Part shown: positions 52,700 to 63,184 of the stretch, one piece after another
How the letters are laid out: each line of letters begins with the position of its first letter
Position numbering within the stretch: the first letter of the stretch is position 1
Source: Phoebastria nigripes
Taxonomy: Eukaryota > Chordata > Aves > Procellariiformes > Diomedeidae
Direction: 5' to 3'
DNA length: 64,000 bases
Assembly: GCA_035582835.1 (NCBI GenBank)
Contig: JAYKAV010003133.1
Coordinates: forward strand, 57,649 to 121,648
The notes under the pieces: generated by a model
The model's input: the letters and a program-made list of their open reading frames with translations, nothing else
Database searches by the model: none
What the model was told of the DNA's origin: nothing
Program-made: the position numbers and the translations under genes

Positions 52700-52915
52700 A
52701 CTGTGGTATCCAAGCCTGGGGATAGTTTCCTTAAAGCCCCAGCTTCTGGAGTCCTGTAACTTTACAGAATTTGCAAAAATTGTACAGACTTTCTATGACC
52801 CTGGAAGCAAGTAAAATAAATGAAAACTGTTGGTTTTAATTCCACAGTTTTAAAGATTTCTCAAGATTTGATGGTCTGACTCATGACTTTTGGACACTGG
52901 TTTGGCAATGTTGAT
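52700..52915 (-). repeat. Old amniote interspersed repeat
   Basis: The phrases TTAAAGCCCCAGCTTCTGGA, GTCCTGTAACTTTACAG, TGACTCATGACTTTTGGACA and TGGTTTGGCAATGTTGATA occur in the order seen in an old sauropsid repeat that I know from turtle DNA. It is strongly diverged. The orientation is inferred from that resemblance and the family name is not known to me. Confidence 0.35.
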
Positions 52916-55900
52916 ACACTCACAATCCTCCGAGCCAACTCTTACGAAAGAGTTAGAAGTGTAGCGGTACAAACACTTTTAAAACCGCAGTCTATCTGGA
53001 GATAAACACGAAGAAGGAATGGGGCGTGAGCAGACAGAAACAATAACTCTTCCAGACAAAAACAAATGAATAAAAATGAGGAACTTTATATACTGCCCAA
53101 TGTTAGATGTGCCTTCGGTTCCTGGATGCATTTCCAGTGTTGAAATCTGTAAATGACATTGCTGAGCCACCATCCAAATTCTAGCAATGCTTAGACACGA
53201 ATATATCCCACCTTGTTTAGACTCCTAATTGAGGTCGCTCAGTTAAGAGAATAAGTTTGTTATCTTCCCACTTTTCCCTAAAGGTAAGAGGCATCCACAG
53301 AAAGCACAGGGGAAAAACTTGGATCCCATTGGGAAACCGAAGTTGTTGAAGTCAAAGCAGGCCAGACAGCTTGTTGAGACATCCATTCTGCAAACCCCTC
53401 CGTGGCACAGAGTCCTGTGTCTATTGATTGCCCCAAGTGAAGTCAGAACTGAAGGTCAAAATGCCTCNTTTGCTATAGGAAGGGAATGGGAGAGAGTGTC
53501 CTAAGCTCTAAAATGGTTGTAATGGCACTCAGGGATGATCCCAGGAAGCAGAATGTTCTCCAGATGATGAGGAAGAGACCTAAACATCTGAACTGTCATC
53601 TCTCATTGACTACAGAAATCATTAACTTGCAACATTATGTGTCTTAGCATAAATGACATGGCATAAGCCCAGAATCTCATAGTTGGGTGTAGATCGTACT
53701 GTCTACATCATGATTTTTATGTATAAAATCTACATTTATAAATATATATTTATACATCCATTTTATAGACTAAAATATTTAAAAGGTACATGGGTGAACA
53801 CCTCAGTTATGAAATGCAAGTATATAGTAAGTGTGCATGCTCAGAATGTGTCTGCTTACAAAAAACTGAAGAAAGAAGAGTCCTATCTTGCTTGTAATCT
53901 AATAGTTCAAATATCCAATGGGAAAAGACAGAAATACAGGTTCTACACTCCAAGAATTATTTCTATTATTTGTATATTTGCAGTACTTCAATCTTCAGTC
54001 TGAATCTAGCAAAAGACATTTATCTCCATCCAAACACACTGACATGTCTTTAAAAATCAGGTTTCCTAGATAAATCTTTATCATAATATAGTAAAAATGG
54101 TGATTTTTAATTATTACATCAATGTTTCTTCAAAAAGACTTGAACATGGAAAAGCATATCACAGGCAACCAAATAGAACAGCATAGTGGAAATCAATTCT
54201 CAAGTCACAAAGTGGAAACAAATGGGGAATTGCTTTTCTTGTCTCTGGATAAAATTGAAGAAAAAAAAAATTGGGGGGATATTTTATATGATAGTATTGG
54301 ACATGTGTGAGAAACTCCAAGTTGTGAGTTATTAATAATTAGTTATTAGTGAGTTGCTTAGACTTCTCTAAAATGAAGGTGATTCAAACTTTCTGCATTA
54401 ATCCTGTCATTTGCTGACTACAGTCACAATAAAATAGTCAGTGAATGTTCTACAGTTAACATTTACCTAGCCCTCCTCCTCTGCTAGCAGGAAGCCTGTC
54501 TGGAAAAAACTGTCAGTGAAATGGTAAGCTGTAAAGAGTAACATTAGTAAATTCCATGTAAAGAAAATATTTTAACAGTGAATTACTGCCAAGAAATTCA
54601 GAAAAGTGATTCTCAGCAGATGTATTTTTAATTCCTGATTTTGCAAATAGATCCAGATGTGATTAAAATCAGTCTATTCTGTACGTAAAATCAATCATCT
54701 ACACGTTTTTTAAAGATAAAGACATTCTTCTGTAAATATTTATATAGCTTTGGAAGATCCCAATCCTGCACACACTCACTAATAAGTGGAGTGCTTATGA
54801 CAAGTACAACCCTTCATAACAGCAGTCTAAAATTTATACTATGGTAGCAGTGAGCCTGCGTGAAGTAAAACAGTGCTTACCCAGGAATGCATTGAAGCAC
54901 AATCCTAAACATAACTTTATTCACAAATATGCTCAACAGAATGATCGTTAGGACTAAAGTACCCAAAATCCCACTGGCCCAATTTTTTTCTTAGAGCACT
55001 TCTCTTTCCTTCTCCTACTCCGGGACATTATGCCTGCAGTCTGAAATCACACTCCATTTTTACTGCATGACATAGCTTCTCCTTTTATAAAATCAAGTTT
55101 GGGAGCTACCAGCTCAGAGAGGATAATCTCTGAAGCCTGCCTAAGCTGTATCTTTTCTGTTCCTACTGAACTGCTGTTAAAGTACAGTAATTTTCAGTAG
55201 TTTGATATATATCTCAAAATAGTAATTTGTGGCCAACACTGTCTCATGATTTAAGATATCAATAGACAGTCCAGAATTTACTAGAATGGATTTTTGCTAC
55301 AAAGCTTGCTCCTGTGATTTTCTTGGGCTTTTTCCATTTTGGTACTAAATCTATTTTATTCTGTTTGTTATTTTCACAGCACGATGGACTGAAGTAGTTA
55401 GGGAAAATAAAACAATATTATGTGTCCATGCAGTCAGGGAAGTTTTGGTTCATACAGACCTGGTAGGGTGTTAGTCTGATGGCCGCCTCAATCTAAGTGT
55501 AGGTATTTTTCTAAATGCTTTTAGAAATAATACTACAAAGAACTAAAGTGAGAAAATATTGCAGCTAAAGTATTCTGTTGCTCTTTTCATGTTGTGTTTT
55601 CTATGCCAAGAATTTTCTTAAACTGTTAGCTGCTTTGGTTATTTCATGCTGTCCCTGATAGAAGATACAATGCACTTAAGATTCCATAGGCTTTTTGTAC
55701 ATGTATTTTACAAGCTATAAGGTTGTTGTGGTTTTGTTACAGAGTCTAGCTGTTTTCTGATTTCAGCGTGAAACACAAATGGCTGGGAAGTTTTGAGGGG
55801 AGTTTGTGTAGAGGAGGACTGAAGTGGTTCTATAATACTGCAACAATGTCTGTATTACATGTCATGTCCACACTGAATCTCTGTGATTTGGCCCAAAAAG

Positions 55901-58900
55901 TTTACTTACGAACTGTTGTTGCACCCACTGTCCCACACTGCCACCCAGCTGAGTCTGGAGCCTGGCTGGGGAGTTTTCTTCAGCTTCTTTTCTGTCACAC
56001 AGGTTCTGGAAGGTTACACCTACCTGGAAAAGAAATGACAGAAATAAGTGTATCTTATTTGTAACTAGTTTCACACAGAAGAAAAAAAATCAGATTAATT
56101 CTTTTTCCCATTTGCCGCTCATTCTGTCTTAACAATAGTAAATGCCAGAGTCTCTGGGAAACACCCTCCATCAGAGCAGGCTCTTCTCTACAGTCCAGTA
56201 AAAGACAGAAGAGGGAAGCTGCTAATTACCATTACCCATCGCTGCAGAGAGACGGTTTCTGATTCCCACTGCTCTGATGGTCAGAAATGTTGTTCTAATT
56301 TTTAACCTAGTTTTACTCCTGATTATTTTGCCTATTCATTCTTAAGTTAGCAATGCCTTTTATATTATAAAGATAATTATCTCTAGTTTATTCATAGAGA
56401 AAGCAGTATTCTTTCATAGTTTTCATTCAGCACTCCAAAGTCAAGCCTTCCTCCGCAAGCCCGGTTGCCCATTTGATAATGTCTTTCTGGAAATAAAGCT
56501 TGTGTTGACACCAGTCACAGATGCTCACTGAGTGGACTCCTCCACACACACTGTCCTGCACCGCTAAGTTCAGTGGCACATCACACCGATGCGTGAAGTG
56601 AGCAGCTGTGAGCAGCGGTGAGCAGCTGAGAGCTGTGCTCGTAGGTTACACGAGGCTGCGTGCACATGGCTGTGTTGCTTCTGGATGCAAGCTAGCTTGT
56701 GTGGAACTAGCTTGGATATCTATTTACCAAATTTTCTTGTGCTTCAAGCATCAAAACTAGCTTATGTGAACAGACGTGGGTGCCTGTTCAGTACCCTCAA
56801 ATTGTTCTTCATTTCTTGAGTTCTGTGAAGGCATAACTTTTCTTGCCCTCATCTATTAAGCCAAGTGAGACAAAACGCAACTGTCCAGTTATAGGGTGAT
56901 TAAATCTGTCTTTCCTCCCAGGGAAAAAGTGTCCCCCATACAGTGAAAGCACACTGCATTCTCCTGTATTTTGAGTACATTAGCCCTCCTTGATGGTAAT
57001 ACCTAAAACATTATTCTTGTTGCCTTGATTTTTTCTCCTAGACGCATTGATTAAAAAACATATTACTAAATGTCTCTAGATCCTGTAATATTATATCCAC
57101 AGTATGTGTATTACAGTATTCCAAGAAATAATCATCACAACAAGCTAATGGCCTAATTGCATAGTTTAGATATACGACCAAAGGGATTTCTGTTTGGTTT
57201 TATTTTAATGATGTGTTTATCTTCTCCTTTTCACTGTCTGATATTCCAAAGGCAGTATATACTTTATCTTAACAAGAAAAAATATGGATCTATATAATAA
57301 AAAGAAATTGTCTGAAATAATGAATTATATAGATTTCCTATATCCCTGATATGTATGTGGAAAATTGTTCTATACATGCAATTCAAAATGCTCCATCTAT
57401 TTTCAGCATGAAGTTAAACATAATGACTCACAATTCTATAACGGGTTTCAGTTAACTGAGATTGTGCCAGCAGAGTATGTGATACTCAGAGCTCTTGTTT
57501 CACTTGAAGAAAACAAAGAAGCAATCAAAGTATCCTCATAAGGACAATCACTGCTCTCCATCGATGCCTCTTGTTAGTCTGGAAATTATTGTTAGATATA
57601 CTAATATTATATCTGCTGAGGTTAAATAGCTGGGAGAGTATGAAAGCTGGGTCATGTGTAAATTAATTTTTGTTCAGTGGTTTGCTTTGTGTTGAGGTGT
57701 TGTTGATGTAGGCCTAGACATTGATTAACTGGGACCACAGGTTCTTGGCCAAAGAAGAGAAGCAGAGCTCTCCTTCCCTCACTCATAATGCAAAGGAACC
57801 AGTGATTAGCTGGCAGCCTTCGGTATCTTCATAGCTGCTTACGGGGAGTTGATGACTGCCACCCACCCCCTTTGCTGCTCAGCAAGAACAAGTTAAAATA
57901 CCGATCTTTTTTGTTGATCTATGGTCACAGATCTTCCACTTCAGCTGTCTCTACTTTGTGTCAGTTTGATCACTTCCCTCCATGGCAAACGCTTTAAATG
58001 GGAAAGGAAAACGTGGCTGATTTTCAGCACAATTTTTCCAATGTTACAGAAAATTAAGACTCTAAGTAGGTTTTTTTAGTAGCTGGTCAGCTTCTCTGAC
58101 TACTTAAGGAAAATAAATGATTGGATCCAGAAATCCTAGCAAAGCAAAAGTAATGTTAAGTTAAATGAGCGGGTAGTGTATGAGAAATCTGATTTTTTTC
58201 AATGTATTTATAGAAATTTTACAAGAATTAAGTGTAAGTAAACAGGAGTATTCAGAATTTTTATTTTAAGACTCCAAATTACTTTTCATGAAGATTACAA
58301 ATTAAACTTAATTTAAAGGAGAAATTTCATCCAACTTTAATTATTCATATTTTGGACACCATATGTGAAATAATGCTTTNAAAAATTATAAACCATGCCC
58401 TCTGACTAAAATAAACATGATTTCCCTCTATAAACAGATTATATTCTTATATTTTCAAATCTCTGAGGTTCCCCAGTCCTGCCCCTTTCTTTCCTCCATA
58501 CACTAAAAAAAGTTAAGATTTTACTTTCTTTTTTTAAATGAAAGTGAGAAACTGACAACATCTTATATTTTTAGTAAAATTCTCATGCATTACAAAGATC
58601 AATAGACATCCATTCCCATTTTGATTTAAATGTTCTTCTGTGCATAAAAGCTAATCATTGTGGCATTGCATTAATACCTCTGAAAAATGATGAAATTCAG
58701 TAGAAAACTGTGCATAACTCTCCATCAGTAAAAAGTGGTGATTAAAGTATATAAACTAAGAAGGCGACAATTTAATTTTTAGATAAATTTAATCTTTATT
58801 AATGTGTAACTTAGACAAATAGTACAATATTATTGCAACTTTTACTTGTATGAGAACTGCTATTTGACTAGTACTTTACATAAGGGTTTGTCTCTGCTAT

Positions 58901-59564
58901 GCAAAAAAAAAGCGTAGTGCAGAGTGGCAATTGTTTTCCAGTCACCTTTTGCAGTCACTGAACAAGGTTCATGATTTTAAACTCAACAACACATTTTTAA
59001 ACAGGAGAAAAAAGTAACGCTTAAATCTATTTTAATTAATATTGGACTAATGTACAACCCATCAGACCAAGTAGCATCTGTGTCTCCATGAATGAATGTG
59101 TAATGTCTTGAGTGAATAAATGTTTCCATCGGCTACTGGTTCTTAATCAAGAATTATTTTTTTCAACAGATACTCAAATGCTTTATTTTTAACATGTTCT
59201 TGATAAGGTATTATATCCTCACACAACTCCATCTATAAAACTTAATTTTTAAACATTTCATCCTATTCCAAAATGTTATTTGAGTTTCTAAGATTGTTTA
59301 AATTTTTATTATCATCTCCTCCACTCAATTTACTTCACAGATATAGTGAAAATGAGCTCATACTAAAATGTCTAAGTAACGTGTTTTTGATTTGTTCATT
59401 ATCATTCTGGATTGGCAGCTAACCATTATGAAGTAGAAATTAATTTTATGTTCTCTTTTGTTATGCAAACCAGTCCAACTAAACTGAAAAGAGCTGTATA
59501 AAAAACCAGAAAACTTTAACTAAACGTGAAACCATGTAGAAAACAGTTTTCACTTTTTTACCCA
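52916..59564. other. Long stretch without gene
   Basis: AT-rich and without supported exons or transposons. A three-copy 10-bp tandem repeat lies at 56598-56627. Open frames are up to 106 residues (53683-54003 plus), compositionally AT-driven. Confidence 0.5.
56598..56627. repeat. 10-bp tandem repeat, three copies
   Basis: GTGAGCAGCT, GTGAGCAGCG and GTGAGCAGCT stand head to tail. Confidence 0.9.
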
Positions 59565-59605
59565 ATGGTGAGAGCACTCAGGTGGGAGTGAGCGAGACCC
59601 ATGGT
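59565..59605 (+). repeat. tRNA-like ancient repeat scrap
   Basis: The phrase TGGTGAGAGCACTCAGGTGG followed by GAGTGAGCGAGACCC resembles the tRNA-like head of the same old repeat as the scrap at 26745-26880, here in the opposite orientation. What follows to the right is not recognised. Confidence 0.4.
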
Positions 59606-60847
59606 ACACACTTCTCCTCTCAGGAAATGTTGCCCTGAAGATTTTCGCCAAGTCTTTCCCCTGCCCAGCTTTACCCTGCAAGACACTACCGAGCTTCGTG
59701 CGCTTCTGGACAAGTTAATGTGCAGGATATATACCGTACATGCAGGTGTGCAGCTCCAACAGATTGGACCAAGAATTCATCCCACTGATGGTTAGGTCAC
59801 AGTGACAGAGGAGGGGGGTGATTTGGGCTGAGATTACACCCAGGCAGACAAGTGCTTCAAATCCATCTCTAATCTGAATTGAGGATTATTGGATAAAAGT
59901 GAGGAGGGAGATGAAGAATTTCAGGTTTGTTCTGTAAATTCCTCCCTGACACTTTAACAGTATTTCTATGGAAATGACCTCCAGGGGTGCCTCCTGGAAG
60001 AGCCCGAGGACAAATTTCTGTAGGGCATTTCTGTAGTCTGAGTTTTTCCTCATCCAGGATTCAGGATGATNTAAGAAAATACAGGTTAATGCATACAAAG
60101 CGGGTAAGTAAAATTAAGATATGTTGATCTATGAAAATAGCTTTTGGGAGATAAGCAGTGCTCATGATTTACTGCCTTTCGTGAGAGCAGCTCTGAGAGG
60201 CCAGAGTAGCAGCTCTGATTTGTCTGATCATTTGACTAAACTTTGTCACTTACCTAAGAGATGTAAAATGCTTGATGTGATCATCTGGAAGAGACATTAC
60301 CTCAGTGATGGACATTGGAGCCTGCAATTAATGGGACCTTTGGTGAACAATCACCTTTTCCCATTCAACTCTTGAGTCTCAGATAAAATTAAAAGCAAGG
60401 CTAGGTTATAGTACTAAAAAAACCTGGTGTTCTTTGGCCCGGAGGCCAAGTGACAGTACACAGCTCACTTCTATCCACCTAAACACTTTCCTATGGAAAG
60501 ATTGTGGCTGCAGTCATACTGCCCTATTGGGAACAGTGCTGGTCACATGATGTCTCTTGAACTGTGCCTGGCACTGTTTTAAATAGGCTATAACAATACT
60601 AAAAAGCTAAACCATGACAGCAGGTGTGCTAGTAATTAAGCAATATATCATGTCACTGCTTAGGGCTGTGCCTTGGTTTTTTATTAGTATAGTCTATGAG
60701 AACATTGACTCCAATCTCTGTGTGTTATAGTTAACTGTATGCTGGCCTTTAAGATTTTTTTTTGTATATATATTGTGGACTCGATCAAGATCACCTCTAA
60801 GTCATATGGCTTCAGGTTTGGGTTTGTTTTATTTTTTCCATTTGGGT
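59606..60847. other. No supported gene
   Basis: Composition is intermediate. Short frames (64 residues at 59601-59795, 84 at 60121-60375) lack domains. Parts may belong to the old repeat on the left, but I cannot show this. Confidence 0.45.
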
Positions 60848-62191
60848 TACTGCAAAGGCCATTAGATCATCTCGTCTGACCTCCTGTATATCAGACAATT
60901 GCATTTCACCTATATCAAACTCCATTAATTCCCATTCAACTAAAGTAAATCTTTTCTAAAGGCATTTGGTCTTGATCTGAAGACATGTAAAGATAGTACT
61001 TGTCTTGGTATTTTGATTCAGTAGAAAAATTGTTCTCCCTGTTAAGAAATCATGTTTTACTTCTAATTTAAATATGTCTTGATTCAATTTCTGCGCAGCA
61101 GTTGTTCTTATACATCAGTTCACCATATTAGAGATTCCTTCAGCATTGGGTAGTTTCTTTTCACTAATTAATTATGCATGACAGCTAAACAATAATCTAT
61201 TTAATAATCATATATTTACATACACATGCATGCATGCATATATTTCTAGATATGGTTTTAATAAATATAAATATAATATATATTATGTAATGCATACAGT
61301 GTCTTAATGTTGGTCTAAGTACTGTTGTGTTGCAGATATTTTGCTTCCCTATATACACATATATCCTACAGAATTATTTTAGCACATTTTGCTGACTAAA
61401 ACAGAATCCTAGCCTAGAGCCTAGAGCCAGGTAGGCTTATATTAATTATTTTCTTATTATTTTGCATTAATCTTTTTTAAANCATATTTTGTAAGAATGA
61501 CCCTGTTGACCATAAAAAAGTAACCAGATCATATAATGTGGTTGTCATTTTCTCTTCATTTATCATCTAAGCATTCCTTCTTACCTGTGTACTTTATTGT
61601 CTGTAATTTCATATTTCTCTCAATGTCATTAATGCAGATGTTGAANTCAACTCATTACATAGTCAATCTCTGAGGAACCTACAAGGAAGCCCTCATATAA
61701 TGTTGATTTACCACTGACCTTTTCTCTCTCTGCCAGTTAATTCATTTATGTCTTATTGCAATTGTATGGTGTACTCTTTTAACCAGAATGCCACATTAGT
61801 TCAAAACGCATACAAAATCTTATGTCACTTCTAGACTACCTTTATTAGTCACCTTTATTGAAAAATTTGTAATCTCGTCAAAGAATGAAAGCAATTTTCT
61901 TTGATGGTATCTCTGCTCTTTAAAATCCTGCTCATGAGCATTAATAAAATTCTTGTTGAGCAGTCCTATACAAAATAAAAAATCCTGTCAATTTTCCTAT
62001 CATCTTTCCGTGGATTGATGTAAAAGAAGATATAGCCTGTGGTAAATCTGAATCACCCCACTGGCCTTTATTAATATTGCTATAACTTTAGTGGATTTCC
62101 AGTCTTTGGAACTGCCAAGTGCTTTAAGGTAATTAAAAATTAACAGTGAGTTAGCTATTTCTTCAGACAACTCTTTGGGCCTCAAGTACAA
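60848..62191 (-). mobile_element. Ancient CR1-type LINE, interrupted by ERVL
   Basis: On the minus strand this is a CR1 of the old type shared with turtles and crocodilians. The 3' UTR and ORF2 end lie at 60848-61100 (TTAGATCATCTCGTCTGACC, TGTTCTCCCTGTTAAGAAAT, CTTCTAATTTAAATATGTCT). The reverse-transcriptase region lies at about 61540-62191 (CAATGTCATTAATGCAGATG, AACCAGAATGCCACATTAG, GTGGATTTCCAGTCTTTGGA). The part in between (61200-61500) is rich in AT microsatellite text and hard to align. No open frame survives. The element stops exactly where the ERVL LTR begins at 62192, so its upstream half should continue beyond the provirus, outside the window. Confidence 0.7.
61226..61239. repeat. 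ATGC tetranucleotide run
   Basis: Three to four ATGC units next to AT-rich microsatellite text, inside the old CR1. Confidence 0.8.
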
Positions 62192-62314
62192 TGTTGTGGT
62201 TTAACCCCAGCCAGCAACTAATCACCATAAGCTGCTCGNTCACCCCCCCCCACTCCGGTAGGATGCAGGGGAGAATCGGGAGGGCACAAGTAGGAAAGGT
62301 TGAGATAAAAACAG

Positions 62315-62320
62315 TTTAAT
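62315..62320 (-). promoter_or_regulatory. Variant polyadenylation signal in the LTR
   Basis: ATTAAA on the minus strand, downstream of the TATA box and within the AT-rich part of the LTR. It is a candidate R-region polyadenylation signal; no canonical AATAAA was seen on that strand nearby. Confidence 0.35.
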
Positions 62321-62483
62321 AACTGAAATAAAACANAGTAGAACAGTAATAATAACAGTGATAACAACAACAATAACAGAATATACAAAGCAGGTGATGC
62401 ACAATGCAACTGCTCACCACGTGCCAATCAACGCCCAGGCCGCCACGAGACGCGAGAGCCCCCCCTTCCTGGACCACGCCTCC

Positions 62484-62493
62484 TAAATATATA
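62484..62493 (-). promoter_or_regulatory. LTR TATA box
   Basis: TATATATTTA on the minus strand, about 34 bases downstream of a CCAAT element (62527-62531). This is the usual spacing for an LTR core promoter. Transcription from it would run leftwards out of the LTR into the flanking old CR1. Confidence 0.6.
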
Positions 62494-62526
62494 CTGAGCA
62501 TAATGTCACATGGTATGGAATACCCC

Positions 62527-62531
62527 ATTGG
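62527..62531 (-). promoter_or_regulatory. LTR CCAAT box
   Basis: CCAAT on the minus strand within GGCCAATGGGG, upstream of the LTR TATA box. Confidence 0.55.
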
Positions 62532-62747
62532 CCAGCTGGGTCAACCACCCAGCTATGCTCCCGCCGCCAGCTTCCCATGCAGCTGGCAGGGCACGGNAAG
62601 CTGAAAAGTCCCCGGTGCAAGTGCCGCTCGGCAACAACTGAAACATCAATGGGCCATCAACGCTCCTATTACACCAAACCCAAAACACAGCACGCCCCCC
62701 CAGCTACTGGGAAGAAAATTAACTCTGTCCCAGCCGGAACCAGGACA

Positions 62748-63184
62748 GTATCCACCCCGTATTCTACACCATCTACGTCATGCCCAGGTCTCACACTTTC
62801 CAATACATTCCANTTAATCATCACTTTTCCTGCCTTTTGATATATACACACACATATCATACCACATTCCCTTAGTCTGTGGGCCATCCCTCTAAAGTGT
62901 CCAATGAGTTCATTTAGTCCATGACTTTGGGCTCCATCTGTCATAACAGTCCTTCAGGGCAGGAGAGATGGTGTATGGTGTTGGATTGTTGCATCCTGAA
63001 GCCAGTTCTGGTTCCATCACCGCTGTGCTTGTCCGGTTCTGCCATTCTTGCACTTTGGTTTCAACAAAATTCATTCTTCATTAATTTGGGTGATTCTTAC
63101 TGTAATACCGTTGATATGGCCTATAGCAACCATAGAAGTGGTGACATACAGCATTATATAGCAATTAACATCATAGAGTTCAGT
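62748..63184 (-). mobile_element. ERVL 3' non-coding region before the LTR
   Basis: Between the end of pol and the 3' LTR there is no envelope-like frame, which is normal for ERVL. Next to the LTR the minus strand reads ACGGGGTGGATAC, a short purine-rich stretch (62752-62759) in the position of the polypurine tract that primes plus-strand synthesis. One ambiguous base lies at 62813. Confidence 0.7.

Larger units (their letters stand above)
62192..62747 (-). mobile_element. 3' LTR of an avian ERVL provirus
   Basis: The 556-base segment begins TGTTGTGGTTTAACCCCAGC and ends GAACCAGGACA, giving TGT...ACA ends. The wording is that of the widespread avian ERVL LTR. Minus orientation is shown by the promoter order: CCAAT at 62527-62531, then TATATATTTA at 62484-62493, then a T/A-rich downstream part with an ATTAAA variant signal at 62315-62320, all read on the minus strand. 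Retroviral pol lies immediately upstream on the same strand, so this is the 3' LTR and not a solo LTR. The five bases to its left (TACAA, 62187-62191) are the expected target-site copy. It holds three ambiguous bases. Confidence 0.92.
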
